64,000 nt of DNA from Pseudomonas sp. (GTDB lineage: Bacteria; Pseudomonadota; Gammaproteobacteria; Pseudomonadales; Pseudomonadaceae), in contig NZ_JASLGE010000014.1 in assembly GCF_030150285.1 (NCBI RefSeq), positions 8,275-72,274 of the forward strand, given 5' to 3'. Shown piece by piece: positions 14,933 through 23,603 of the stretch (the first letter of the stretch is position 1; each line of letters begins with the position of its first letter). The notes below the pieces were generated by a model, which worked only from the letters and a program-made list of their open reading frames with translations, made no database searches and was not told where the DNA came from. The translations under genes and the position numbers were made by a program.

Positions 14933-15907
14933 ATGAGCCAATCCAGCGACCTGATTCAGTCAGCCCAACGCACCATCCGCCTCGAACTGGAAGCCGTAGA
15001 AGGCTTACTGCCGCATATCGACGCTGATTTCGTAAGCGCGTGCGAGATGATTCTGGCAAGCAAGGGCCGAGTCGTCGTCGTAGGTATGGGCAAGTCCGGG
15101 CACATCGGCAACAAAATTGCCGCCACCCTGGCAAGCACCGGAACCACGTCCTTCTTTGTACATCCCGCCGAGGCCAGCCACGGCGACATGGGCATGATTA
15201 CCCGCGATGACATCATCCTCGCGCTGTCCAACTCCGGCTCCACAGCAGAGATCATCACATTGCTGCCGCTGATCAAGCGCCTGGGCATCCAGTTGATCAG
15301 CATGACCGGCAACCCGAAATCACCATTGGCCAAAGCAGCCGATGTCAATCTGGACACCAGCGTAGCCGAAGAGGCCTGCCCTCTGAACCTGGCCCCGACA
15401 TCCTCGACCACTGCCGCTCTGGTCATGGGTGACGCACTGGCCATTGCCTTGCTCGAAGCCCGCGGTTTCACCGCCGAAGACTTCGCCTTTTCGCACCCGG
15501 GCGGCGCACTGGGCCGACGCCTACTGCTTAAGGTCGAAAATGTGATGCATTCCGGCGACGAGTTGCCCCAGGTGCTGCGCGGCACATTGCTGAGGGACGC
15601 CTTGATGGAGATGACCCGCAAGGGGCTGGGCATGACCGTTGTCATCGAAACCGACGGTCGACTGGCCGGGATCTTCACCGATGGTGACTTGCGCCGCACA
15701 CTGGATCGCGACATCGATATCCGCAACGCCACCATCGACAACGTCATGACCCCCCACGGCAAAACCGCCCGAGCCGACATGCTTGCAGCCGAGGCGCTGA
15801 AGATCATGGAAGACCACAAAATCAGCGCGCTGGTGGTTGTCGACAAGGACGACCGCCCTGTCGGAGCCTTGAATATGCACGACTTGTTGCGTGCAGGAGT
15901 GATGTAA
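14933..15907 (+). CDS. kdsD: Arabinose-5-phosphate isomerase KdsD
   Basis: Converts ribulose 5-phosphate to arabinose 5-phosphate, the entry to Kdo synthesis for lipopolysaccharide. It has 324 residues: an N-terminal SIS sugar-isomerase domain (about 35-180; VVVGMGKSGHIGNKIAAT and ALSNSGSTAEI) and two CBS domains (about 205-324). The start at 14933 (MSQSSDLIQSAQRTIRLE) is chosen because it matches family N-termini and follows the promoter-like TATAAT. Its TAA overlaps the kdsC ATG (TAATG). Confidence 0.95.
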   Translation: MSQSSDLIQSAQRTIRLELEAVEGLLPHIDADFVSACEMILASKGRVVVVGMGKSGHIGNKIAATLASTGTTSFFVHPAEASHGDMGMITRDDIILALSNSGSTAEIITLLPLIKRLGIQLISMTGNPKSPLAKAADVNLDTSVAEEACPLNLAPTSSTTAALVMGDALAIALLEARGFTAEDFAFSHPGGALGRRLLLKVENVMHSGDELPQVLRGTLLRDALMEMTRKGLGMTVVIETDGRLAGIFTDGDLRRTLDRDIDIRNATIDNVMTPHGKTARADMLAAEALKIMEDHKISALVVVDKDDRPVGALNMHDLLRAGVM

Positions 15908-16431
15908 TGACCAGCGAACTGCTCAAACGCGGCAAAGACATCAAGCTTGCCATTTTCGATGTAGACGGCGTACTGACCGACGGTCGCCTGTACTTCCTTG
16001 AAGATGGCAGCGAGTTCAAGACTTTTAGTACACTGGACGGCCAGGGCATCAAAATGCTGATGGCCGCTGGCGTTCAAACAGCAATTATCAGTGGCCGCAA
16101 GACCCCGGTTGTCGAGCGTCGCGCGAAAAACCTGGGTATTCCTCACCTTTACCAGGGCCGCGAAGATAAATTAGTCGTTCTGGACGAACTGCTCGCCCAA
16201 CTCAACCTAAGCTATGAGCAGGTCGCTTATCTGGGCGATGACTTGCCTGATTTGCCGGTTATCCGTCGCGTCGGCCTGGGTATGGCGGTTGCCAATGCCG
16301 CCGAGTTTGTTCGCGAGCATGCCCATGGCACCACACGGGCACGAGGCGGAGAAGGTGCAGCTCGCGAATTCTGCGAGCTGATCCTGCGTGCCCAGGGCCG
16401 CCTCGACGCTGCCCTCGCCGCCTACTTATAG
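15907..16431 (+). CDS. kdsC: 3-deoxy-D-manno-octulosonate 8-phosphate phosphatase KdsC
   Basis: HAD-superfamily phosphatase that removes the phosphate from Kdo 8-phosphate in the cytosol. It has 174 residues with HAD motif I IFDVDGVLTDGRL (about 16-28), motif II TAIISGR and motif IV GDDLPDLPV. There is no cap domain, as usual for this tetrameric C0 family. It is coupled to kdsD by a one-base overlap and followed after eight bases by lptC. Confidence 0.95.
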   Translation: MTSELLKRGKDIKLAIFDVDGVLTDGRLYFLEDGSEFKTFSTLDGQGIKMLMAAGVQTAIISGRKTPVVERRAKNLGIPHLYQGREDKLVVLDELLAQLNLSYEQVAYLGDDLPDLPVIRRVGLGMAVANAAEFVREHAHGTTRARGGEGAAREFCELILRAQGRLDAALAAYL

Positions 16432-16439
16432 AGCGCTTT

Positions 16440-17012
16440 ATGTTAAGCAAAAAGATTCGCAGTTTTCTGTTGTTCGCGGTCATTGCTGCGCTATTTGCAG
16501 CCGTCGGCTACTGGAATATCAGCCCACAACGCTTCCTCGACAAGCCCGCACCGGCCATTGACGAGGGCGCGATAGACTATTACGCCACCAACGCGCGCAG
16601 CCTCCAGTACTTGCCGGATGGCAAACTGCAATACGAAATGACCGCCGACAAAATTGAACATTTGAAAGCTTCCGAAGTCACCCTTATGACCCGGCCAGAC
16701 CTTCAAATGTATCGCGGTACAGCTTACCCCTGGCACGTGCAAAGCGAGCGCGGAGAAATCAATCCCGACGGCACACAGGTTGAGCTGATCGATTCTGTGC
16801 GCATTGCCCGTACAGACGACAGAAACCGCTCTACGATTATTACCAGTACCCGCATGACTGTATTCCCGCAGAAGCAATATGCGCAGACCGAGCAAGCCGT
16901 TAGAATTGACGGCGCTGGCGGTGTAACGACTGGCAAAGGCATGAAAGCCTATTTGAAAGACGGCAGGATGGACCTGCTGTCCAACGTAAGAGGACAGTAT
17001 GAGTCTCGTTAA
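16440..17012 (+). CDS. lptC: LPS export protein LptC
   Basis: Bitopic inner-membrane protein that accepts LPS from LptB2FG and passes it to LptA. It has 190 residues with one N-terminal membrane helix (about 7-24) followed by a periplasmic beta-jellyroll (YYATNARSLQYLPDGKLQYEM is typical). The 3' end overlaps the start of lptA by 14 bases. Confidence 0.93.
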   Translation: MLSKKIRSFLLFAVIAALFAAVGYWNISPQRFLDKPAPAIDEGAIDYYATNARSLQYLPDGKLQYEMTADKIEHLKASEVTLMTRPDLQMYRGTAYPWHVQSERGEINPDGTQVELIDSVRIARTDDRNRSTIITSTRMTVFPQKQYAQTEQAVRIDGAGGVTTGKGMKAYLKDGRMDLLSNVRGQYESR

Positions 17013-17544
17013 AACCCTCCCTTTATTGCTCAGCCTGAGCGCGGCACTGGGAAGCGCGAGCGCCTGGGCTCTGCCGAACGACAATCAACAGCCTATTCGC
17101 ATCCAGGCGAATGAAGCCCAACTGGATGACAAACAAGGCGTGGCGACCTACAAGGGTGACGTCATCATCACCCAGGGGTCGATGAAAATTACGGGCAATA
17201 CGGTCACCATTACACGCAACCCTGCCGGTGAAATTGACGTGGTGACCTCAGTAGGCAACCTCGCCTACTTCGAGCAACTGCAAAAAGCGACCGACCCCAA
17301 GCCGGTTCAGGCCTATGCCGTGACAATTCAATACCATGCCCCACAAAACCGCATCGTATTGATCGACAAAGCCAAGGTTATCAACGATGGCAACACCACC
17401 GAAGGCGAGAAAATCGTCTATGACACGGTCAAGCAGGTTGCAAGCGCAGGCCGGGCCAATGGCTCCACTGTGACAGCCCCTCGCCCGCGCATCGACATGG
17501 TGATTCAGCCGAAGAAAAAAACTGACTCGCAGAAGGCCCAGTAA
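16999..17544 (+). CDS. lptA: LPS transport periplasmic bridge protein LptA (LptH)
   Basis: Forms the periplasmic bridge carrying LPS from LptC to LptD. It has 181 residues with a Sec signal peptide (cleavage near the ASAWA at about residue 24) and an OstA/LptA jellyroll domain (PIRIQANEAQLDDKQGVATY, YKGDVIITQGSMKI). It is called LptH in P. aeruginosa. The C-terminus is basic (PKKKTDSQKAQ). The stop overlaps the lptB start by one base. Confidence 0.94.
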   Translation: MSLVKTLPLLLSLSAALGSASAWALPNDNQQPIRIQANEAQLDDKQGVATYKGDVIITQGSMKITGNTVTITRNPAGEIDVVTSVGNLAYFEQLQKATDPKPVQAYAVTIQYHAPQNRIVLIDKAKVINDGNTTEGEKIVYDTVKQVASAGRANGSTVTAPRPRIDMVIQPKKKTDSQKAQ

Positions 17545-18269
17545 TGGCAACCCTGAAAGCCCAACATCTGGCCAAAAGCTACAAAAGCCGCCAAGTGGTT
17601 CGCGATGTCAGCCTGTCAATCGACAGTGGGCAAATCGTCGGCCTGCTGGGCCCTAACGGCGCAGGCAAAACCACCTGTTTTTACATGATTGTAGGCTTGG
17701 TACAGGCCGATCAGGGTCGCGTATTGATTGATGATCTGGACGTCAGCCATCAACCCATGCACGGTCGCGCTCGCGCCGGTATCGGCTACCTGCCGCAAGA
17801 AGCCTCGATCTTCCGCAAGCTTTCAGTCGCCGATAACATCATGGCGATTCTTGAGACGCGCAAGGAGCTCGACAAGGCGGGCCGCCGCAAAGAGCTGGAA
17901 AGCCTGCTGCAGGAGTTCCACATCAACCACATCCGCGACAACCTAGGCATGAGCCTGTCCGGCGGTGAGCGCCGCCGTGTCGAAATTGCCCGCGCCCTGG
18001 CAACCGCGCCCAAGTTCATCCTGCTCGATGAACCTTTTGCGGGTGTGGACCCGATCTCCGTGGGCGACATCAAGCAGATCATCCACCACCTCAAAGACAA
18101 GGGCATCGGCGTCCTGATCACCGATCACAACGTCCGTGAAACCCTCGATATTTGCGAAACCGCCTATATCGTCAACGACGGCCAATTGATCGCGGAAGGT
18201 GACGCCGAAACGATTCTTGCCAATGAGTTGGTGAGAGAAGTTTACCTGGGCCACGAGTTCCGCTTGTAA
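17544..18269 (+). CDS. lptB: LPS export ABC transporter ATPase LptB
   Basis: Cytoplasmic ATPase of the LptB2FG complex that extracts LPS from the inner membrane. It has 241 residues: Walker A GPNGAGKTT (36-44), signature LSGGERRRVEIARAL, Walker B ILLDEPFAGVDP and H-loop ITDHNVRET. It is the last gene of kdsD-kdsC-lptC-lptA-lptB and is followed by a terminator-like hairpin before rpoN, the usual order in gamma-proteobacteria. Confidence 0.97.
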   Translation: MATLKAQHLAKSYKSRQVVRDVSLSIDSGQIVGLLGPNGAGKTTCFYMIVGLVQADQGRVLIDDLDVSHQPMHGRARAGIGYLPQEASIFRKLSVADNIMAILETRKELDKAGRRKELESLLQEFHINHIRDNLGMSLSGGERRRVEIARALATAPKFILLDEPFAGVDPISVGDIKQIIHHLKDKGIGVLITDHNVRETLDICETAYIVNDGQLIAEGDAETILANELVREVYLGHEFRL

Positions 18270-18293
18270 CCCGAATACAGGGTAAGTTTCCTG

Positions 18294-18344
18294 GAGCGCA
18301 TGGGGGCACTTAAAACCCCCACAATTTTTATTGCCAATGCGCTC
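18294..18344 (+). terminator. Nested inverted repeats after lptB, probable terminator
   Basis: Inner stem TGGGGG/CCCCCA (18301-18321) followed by CAATTTTTATT, enclosed by perfect outer arms GAGCGCAT (18294-18301) and ATGCGCTC (18337-18344). The inner hairpin with T-run looks like an intrinsic terminator; the outer arms could form an alternative structure. Confidence 0.6.
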
Positions 18345-18369
18345 TAGTCAAACCCACCACTTTCAGGCA

Positions 18370-18375
18370 TATAAT
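18370..18375 (+). promoter_or_regulatory. Predicted -10 element of the rpoN promoter
   Basis: Perfect TATAAT 78 bases before the rpoN start codon and just after the lptB terminator. The -35 region is weak. Confidence 0.4.
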
Positions 18376-18452
18376 TTGCTTATGTTTGGCGCTCACGCGC
18401 TTGTAGTGGATGGCGCCATGTGCGCCGGCGAATAAGGTGTTAAGCCCCTGCC

Positions 18453-19946
18453 ATGAAACCATCGCTAGTCCTGAGAATGGGCCAGCAGCTGACAATGACA
18501 CCTCAGCTGCAACAAGCCATCCGTCTGCTCCAACTGTCGACCCTGGACCTGCAACAGGAAATCCAGGAAGCCCTGGAATCCAATCCGATGCTCGAGCGCC
18601 AGGAAGATGGCGACGACTTCGATAATTCGGATCCGATGGCCGACAACATTGAGCAAAAAACCACTAACGAAATACAGGAACCTTCGTACCAAGAGCCTGC
18701 ACCTACCGTCGATAACCTGGAAGATGGCGAGTGGAACGAGCGTATTCCCAATGAGCTGCCCGTCGACACCGCCTGGGAAGACATCTACCAGACCAGCGCC
18801 AGCAGCCTGCCCAGCAACGATGACGACGAGTGGGATTTCACCACCCGCACGTCCGCCGGTGAAAGCCTGCAGAGCCACTTGCTCTGGCAATTAAATCTGG
18901 TGCCCATGTCTGACACGGATCGCCTCATCGGCGTGACGCTCATCGACTGCATCAACAATCAGGGCTACCTCGACGAAACACTCGAAGAAATCCTCGAGGC
19001 ATTCGATCTCGAACTGGACATCGAGCTGGATGAAATTGAAGCCGTCCTGCACCGTATCCAGCAATTTGAGCCTGCCGGCATCGGCGCTCGCACATTGAGT
19101 GAATGCCTGCTGCTGCAACTGCGCCAATTACCCGCTAAAACACCGTGGCTGAACGAAGCCAAGCGCTTGGTGACAGACTATATCGACCTGTTGGGTGGTC
19201 GCGACTATAGCCAACTGATGCGGCGCATGAAGCTCAAGGAAGATGAACTGCGCCAGGTCATCGAACTGGTACAGAGCCTGAACCCGCGCCCCGGCTCACA
19301 GATCGAGTCCAGCGAAGCCGAGTATGTCGTGCCTGACGTCATCGTGCGCAAGGATAACGAGCGCTGGCTGGTCGAACTCAACCAAGAGTCCGTACCGCGC
19401 CTGCGAGTCAATCCGCAATATGCGGGCTTCGTCCGCCGCGCTGACACCAGTGCCGACAACACCTTCATGCGCAATCAGTTACAGGAAGCTCGCTGGTTCA
19501 TCAAAAGCCTGCAAAGCCGCAATGAAACCCTGATGAAAGTGGCCACCCAAATAGTGGAACACCAGCGCGGGTTTCTGGAGTATGGCGACGAGGCCATGAA
19601 ACCGCTGGTCCTGCACGATATTGCCGAAGCCGTAGGCATGCACGAGTCGACCATTTCGCGGGTTACCACACAAAAATTCATGCATACCCCACGCGGTATC
19701 TATGAGCTTAAGTACTTTTTCTCCAGCCATGTCAGCACCTCTGAAGGCGGCGAGTGTTCATCCACGGCGATCCGCGCCATCATCAAAAAACTGGTGGCGG
19801 CTGAAAATCAGAAAAAGCCGTTGAGTGACAGCAAGATCGCTGGTTTACTGGAGGCACAAGGTATTCAGGTAGCCCGTCGAACCGTTGCCAAGTACCGCGA
19901 ATCCCTCGGGATTGCGCCTTCCAGCGAGCGCAAGCGTTTAATGTAA
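18453..19946 (+). CDS. rpoN: RNA polymerase sigma-54 factor RpoN
   Basis: Alternative sigma factor for nitrogen, motility and many carbon-source genes; it needs AAA+ activators. It has 497 residues. Region I is glutamine- and leucine-rich (LRMGQQLTMTPQLQQAIRLL), followed by an acidic region II (about 48-130), the core-binding domain, a helix-turn-helix (ESTISRVTTQKFMHTPRGIY) and the C-terminal RpoN box ARRTVAKYRESLGIA. It begins the conserved rpoN-hpf-ptsN-rapZ-ptsO cluster and probably has its own promoter. Confidence 0.98.
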   Translation: MKPSLVLRMGQQLTMTPQLQQAIRLLQLSTLDLQQEIQEALESNPMLERQEDGDDFDNSDPMADNIEQKTTNEIQEPSYQEPAPTVDNLEDGEWNERIPNELPVDTAWEDIYQTSASSLPSNDDDEWDFTTRTSAGESLQSHLLWQLNLVPMSDTDRLIGVTLIDCINNQGYLDETLEEILEAFDLELDIELDEIEAVLHRIQQFEPAGIGARTLSECLLLQLRQLPAKTPWLNEAKRLVTDYIDLLGGRDYSQLMRRMKLKEDELRQVIELVQSLNPRPGSQIESSEAEYVVPDVIVRKDNERWLVELNQESVPRLRVNPQYAGFVRRADTSADNTFMRNQLQEARWFIKSLQSRNETLMKVATQIVEHQRGFLEYGDEAMKPLVLHDIAEAVGMHESTISRVTTQKFMHTPRGIYELKYFFSSHVSTSEGGECSSTAIRAIIKKLVAAENQKKPLSDSKIAGLLEAQGIQVARRTVAKYRESLGIAPSSERKRLM

Positions 19947-20020
19947 GATCGGGCTGCAGCGTTTCAGTGGCAGGCTTATCGGCTTGCCGCTTTATGCAAT
20001 GGCATCAAAGGAGAAACTGT

Positions 20021-20329
20021 ATGCAAGTCAACATCAGTGGACACCAATTGGAAGTTACCGAACCTCTGCGAGCTTACATCGGCGAAAAACTCAATCGTAT
20101 TGAGCGCCACTTCGACAAAATCACCAACGTGCAAGTCACGATGACGGTCGAAAAACTCAAGCAGAAAATCGAAGCTACCTTGCATATCCATGGAGGAGAA
20201 GTCGTTGCAAACGCCGAGCATGACGATATGTATGCCGCCATTGATCTGCTCACCGACAAGCTTGATCGCCAACTGAAAAAGCATAAGGAAAAGACCCAAA
20301 GCCTGCTCCAGGGCGCGACCGGTCGTTAA
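20021..20329 (+). CDS. hpf: Ribosome hibernation promoting factor HPF (short form)
   Basis: Binds the decoding centre of the small subunit and promotes 100S dimers in stationary phase together with RMF. From the ATG at 20021 it has 102 residues, the short form; the AAGGAG nine bases upstream decides this start against the longer frame from 19967. It has the core HLEVTE-like LEVTEPLRAYIGEKL, the alpha-helix YAAIDLLTDKLDRQLKKHK and a basic C-terminus. It sits between rpoN and ptsN, as in most gamma-proteobacteria. Confidence 0.95.
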   Translation: MQVNISGHQLEVTEPLRAYIGEKLNRIERHFDKITNVQVTMTVEKLKQKIEATLHIHGGEVVANAEHDDMYAAIDLLTDKLDRQLKKHKEKTQSLLQGATGR

Positions 20330-20341
20330 TACTCCCTAACC

Positions 20342-20806
20342 ATGATTCGACTCGAAACCATCCTGACCCCCGGCCGTTCCTTGGTGAACGTGCCGGGCGG
20401 CAGTAAAAAGCGTGCACTTGAACAAATCGCCAACTTGATCAGCCGCGAAGCGCCTGACCTCGTGATGCAGGATGTTTACGAGAGCTTGCTTGCCCGCGAA
20501 AAACTGGGTTCTACCGGTTTTGGTAACGGCATTGCCATACCCCATTGTCGCCTCAAGGGCTGCAAGTCGCCTGTTAGCGCCTTGTTGCACCTCGATGCCC
20601 CCATAGATTTCGACGCCATCGATGGCGCGCCGGTCGACCTGCTCTTCGTTTTGCTGGTACCAGAAGCGGCAACCGATGCACACCTGGAACTGCTCCGGCA
20701 GATAGCCAGCATGCTCGATCGTAAAGACGTGCGTGATCGACTGCGCGCGGCACCCAGCAACGAAGCGCTCTATCAGGTTGTTCTGGACGTACAGAACGGT
20801 CATTAA
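20342..20806 (+). CDS. ptsN: Nitrogen PTS EIIA component PtsN
   Basis: Last phospho-acceptor of the nitrogen phosphotransferase system (PtsP to PtsO to PtsN), a regulatory chain rather than a sugar importer; it controls potassium uptake and sensor kinases in relatives. It has 154 residues forming one EIIA type-2 domain, with the phosphorylated histidine in GNGIAIPHCRLKG (about residue 68). It follows hpf by 12 bases and precedes rapZ by two. Confidence 0.95.
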   Translation: MIRLETILTPGRSLVNVPGGSKKRALEQIANLISREAPDLVMQDVYESLLAREKLGSTGFGNGIAIPHCRLKGCKSPVSALLHLDAPIDFDAIDGAPVDLLFVLLVPEAATDAHLELLRQIASMLDRKDVRDRLRAAPSNEALYQVVLDVQNGH

Positions 20807-20808
20807 TC

Positions 20809-21666
20809 ATGCGCTTAGTTATTGTCAGCGGACGCTCCGGCTCCGGAAAAAGTACTGCCCTCGCCGTCCTCGAAGACAATGGTTTTTATTGCATCGACAA
20901 CCTGCCAGCCGGTTTGCTGCCGGAGCTGGCGGAGCGGGCCCTGATTCATACCGAGTTGGCGCAGCCACTGGTCGCGGTATCCATTGATGCTCGCAACCTG
21001 CCAAGCCATCTGTCGCGCTTCCCGCAGTTGCTTGAAGAAGTACGCAACCGTCACATTCAATGTGATGTGCTGTACCTGGATGCCGACGAGGAAACCCTGC
21101 TCAAGCGGTTCTCCGAAACACGGCGACGCCACCCACTGAGTAGCGAAAGCCGTTCGCTGGCTGAAGCCATTCGTGATGAAACACAATTGCTAGGCCCTAT
21201 TGCCGACCTGGCTGACCTCACGATTAACACCACCAACCTGAATCTGTACCAGTTACGCGACACCCTCAAGTTGCGCCTGCTGAACAAACCGGAAGCCGGT
21301 ACAGCGTTCCTGGTGGAGTCCTTTGGCTTCAAGCGTGGAATGCCCGTGGACGCCGACCTGGTGTTTGACGTCCGATGCCTGCCAAACCCCTATTGGAAGC
21401 CTGAGTTGCGGGAGCAGTCCGGCCTGGATCAGCCCGTCGCCGATTACCTGGCCGCTCAACCTGACGTGGAAGAGATGTTCCAGGACATTTCCAGTTACCT
21501 GCTTAAATGGCTGCCCCGCTTTGCCGCCAGCAACCGGGCCTATGTCACCATTGGCATCGGCTGTACCGGCGGCCATCACCGCTCGGTTTACCTGACCGAA
21601 AGGCTCGGCAGGTGCCTGCAAGAAAACCTGAAAAACGTTCAGGTTCGCCACCGCGACCTTACTTGA
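20809..21666 (+). CDS. rapZ: RNase adapter protein RapZ
   Basis: P-loop protein of the YvcJ/RapZ family; in E. coli it brings GlmZ sRNA to RNase E and so controls amino-sugar synthesis. It has 285 residues with Walker A GRSGSGKST (about 8-16) and a C-terminal domain containing IGIGCTGGHHRSVYLTERL. Whether Pseudomonas uses it in the same RNA circuit is not evident from sequence. It is embedded in the nitrogen-PTS operon between ptsN and ptsO. Confidence 0.95.
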   Translation: MRLVIVSGRSGSGKSTALAVLEDNGFYCIDNLPAGLLPELAERALIHTELAQPLVAVSIDARNLPSHLSRFPQLLEEVRNRHIQCDVLYLDADEETLLKRFSETRRRHPLSSESRSLAEAIRDETQLLGPIADLADLTINTTNLNLYQLRDTLKLRLLNKPEAGTAFLVESFGFKRGMPVDADLVFDVRCLPNPYWKPELREQSGLDQPVADYLAAQPDVEEMFQDISSYLLKWLPRFAASNRAYVTIGIGCTGGHHRSVYLTERLGRCLQENLKNVQVRHRDLT

Positions 21667-21682
21667 AAGGATCTACCCCGCG

Positions 21683-21955
21683 ATGCCTGTTCTGGAAATA
21701 GAAATCATCAACAAGCTGGGCTTACACGCTCGAGCCTCAGCCAAGTTCGTCGGCATCGCTGGAAAGTACCCTTGCCTGATACGTGCAGGCCGCACGCCAG
21801 AAACAATGGTCGATGGTAAAAGCATAATGGCCATGATGATGCTCGCCGCCGGGAAAGGCACAAAAATTCATCTTATGACTGAAGGCGAGCAAGAACAGGA
21901 TGCGCTGGATGCCCTCACAACACTCATCAATAACTACTTCGATGAAGGTGAGTAA
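21683..21955 (+). CDS. ptsO: Nitrogen PTS phosphocarrier NPr (PtsO)
   Basis: HPr-like phosphocarrier that passes phosphate from PtsP to PtsN. It has 90 residues with the active histidine in NKLGLHARASAKFV (H16) and the helix-2 segment DGKSIMAMMMLAAGKGTKI. It is the last gene of the rpoN cluster, 16 bases after rapZ and followed by a large inverted repeat. Confidence 0.95.
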   Translation: MPVLEIEIINKLGLHARASAKFVGIAGKYPCLIRAGRTPETMVDGKSIMAMMMLAAGKGTKIHLMTEGEQEQDALDALTTLINNYFDEGE

Positions 21956-21967
21956 AACTGGCACCCT

Positions 21968-22050
21968 GTAGTCGCTGGCGCAGGCTGCGTTAAGGGCCGA
22001 AGAAGGTTATTCGCCAACTTGACCCGACCGCAGCCTGCGCCAGCGGCTAC
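21968..22050. repeat. Large inverted repeat between ptsO and the ZIP gene
   Basis: Arms of 22 bases, GTAGTCGCTGGCGCAGGCTG.. at 21968-21989 and its reverse complement with one mismatch at 22029-22050, enclose 39 bases. This is an intergenic repeat type distinct from the GAGCAAGCTCG REPs, and it can act as a shared terminator for these convergent genes. Confidence 0.65.
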
Positions 22051-22069
22051 CTATTTAGGCCCGCCACCA

Positions 22070-22966
22070 CTACCCTAACGCCGTGTCCATCGTCATCATC
22101 AAGCAGAAGCCGACGCACAATCCCAAACTCGCCAGTTTTTCATGACCGTTACGTCGTGACTCTGGAATAACCTCTTGAGTTACCACCAAAAGCATAGCGC
22201 CAGCTGCCAGCGCCAGACCCAATGGCAACAGCGTTTCAGCCAGACTCACCAGCCACGCAGACAACACTGCGAACACGGGCTCGACAAGGCCTGATGCCGC
22301 ACCGATCAGGAACGCCCTGACCCGTGACATCCCTGCCCCCGCCAACACCAGGGCGACCACCAACCCCTCCGGGACATCCTGCAACGCAATGCCCATCGCC
22401 AGGCTATCGGCATCGGGCAGCCCGCCACCTGCTGATACCCCGACCGCCATGCCTTCTGGAATGTTATGCGCCACAATAGCGATAACGAACAACCAGATAC
22501 GCGGTGCAATGACGGGCTCGCCCGGCTGACCGATAAAAGCGTCCGGTGCGGCTCCCGCGAACTTGCGGTCCACCAGAAACAGGCAAAGCGCCCCCAGCAT
22601 GATGCCCGCGCTCACCAGCCCACTGGATGCCCAGGTTGACCAGCCCAGGCTTTGCCCAGCGGCGATAGCCGGCACAATCAGGGAAAATGCCGTTGCGGCT
22701 AACATCACGCCCGCACCAAACCCCAGCAACGTGTCACTGACCGCAACGGGCATTTTACGGATAACCAGCACCGGAACCGCACCTAACGCGGTGCCCAATG
22801 CACACAGTGCACCGCCCTGCAGTGCGCGCAGCATTTTCGGCTCAAGATCCAGCCAGACCAAGCCCTTGGCAACCAGCAAGGCGGTGCCCGCCAACAGCAG
22901 AAGCGTGCCAAAGGCATAGCGAAACATCCGCACGCCACCGACCGCTAAAATGTGCGTGCCCATCAT
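22070..22966 (-). CDS. ZIP-family divalent metal transporter
   Basis: Inner-membrane transporter with about eight hydrophobic segments in 298 residues. The ZIP metal-site motif HNIPEG is clear (about residues 164-169); the second helix motif reads LQDVPEG, lacking one histidine of classical zinc importers, so substrate range is uncertain (zinc, iron or manganese). AAGGA lies 11 bases before the tandem ATG ATG at 22966/22963. It is adjacent to, and in the same direction as, the Fur-controlled sodA operon, only 24 bases after the sodA stop codon, so co-transcription is possible. Confidence 0.88.
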   Translation of the reverse strand: MMGTHILAVGGVRMFRYAFGTLLLLAGTALLVAKGLVWLDLEPKMLRALQGGALCALGTALGAVPVLVIRKMPVAVSDTLLGFGAGVMLAATAFSLIVPAIAAGQSLGWSTWASSGLVSAGIMLGALCLFLVDRKFAGAAPDAFIGQPGEPVIAPRIWLFVIAIVAHNIPEGMAVGVSAGGGLPDADSLAMGIALQDVPEGLVVALVLAGAGMSRVRAFLIGAASGLVEPVFAVLSAWLVSLAETLLPLGLALAAGAMLLVVTQEVIPESRRNGHEKLASLGLCVGFCLMMTMDTALG

Positions 22967-22990
22967 TGGCTTGAGTCCTTAAAAATGGGC

Positions 22991-23602
22991 TTAGGCCAAC
23001 GCGGCCTGATAGCGCCGCGTCACTTCAGGCCAATTAATCACGTTGTAAAACGCATTAATGTACTCCGGACGACGGTTCTGATAGCGCAAGTAGTAAGCGT
23101 GTTCCCACACATCCAGCCCCAGAATGGGCGTATTGCCATTCATTAACGGGCTGTCCTGATTGCCACTGCTTTCGACCACCAGGGTTTTCTGGGGGGTAAC
23201 GCTTAACCAGGCCCAACCACTGCCAAAACGGGTCAGAGCCGCTTTGGTAAATGCCTCCTTGAACGCCTCCAAACCACCCAGTTGCTGGTCAATCGCTGCG
23301 GCCAGGACACCTTCAGGCTTACCGCCGCCTTTGGGGCTCATCACCTCCCAGAACAAGGAGTGGTTGGCATGCCCACCGCCTTGATTGATCACCGCTGCAC
23401 GAAGTTTTTCGGGCAGTTGATGAACACTGGCGACCAGTTTTTCGACCGGCCACTGTGCCCATTCAGTCCCTTCAACAGCCGCATTCAGGTTGTTTATGTA
23501 GGTCTGGTGGTGCTTGGTGTAGTGAATTTCCATGGTCTGTGCATCGATATGTGGCTCCAGCGCGTCATAGGCATAAGGCAAGGCTGGCAAGGTGTAAGTC
23601 AT
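22991..23602 (-). CDS. sodA: Superoxide dismutase, manganese type
   Basis: Cytosolic enzyme that dismutates superoxide. It has 203 residues. The Mn/Fe family signature DVWEHAYYLRY and the histidine ligands in YTKHHQTY and GGGHANHSLFW are present; GNQDSP places the active-site glutamine as in manganese enzymes. The start at 23602 (MTYTLPALPY) has GGAG nine bases upstream inside the preceding gene. It is the last gene of fagA-fumC-orfX-sodA, which replaces iron-dependent enzymes under iron limitation. Confidence 0.95.
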   Translation of the reverse strand: MTYTLPALPYAYDALEPHIDAQTMEIHYTKHHQTYINNLNAAVEGTEWAQWPVEKLVASVHQLPEKLRAAVINQGGGHANHSLFWEVMSPKGGGKPEGVLAAAIDQQLGGLEAFKEAFTKAALTRFGSGWAWLSVTPQKTLVVESSGNQDSPLMNGNTPILGLDVWEHAYYLRYQNRRPEYINAFYNVINWPEVTRRYQAALA

Positions 23603-23603
23603 C

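Noticed and set aside
14956..16146. 396-codon minus-strand frame opposite kdsD/kdsC
   Set aside because: Serine/arginine-rich shadow of two conserved genes, crossing both of them.
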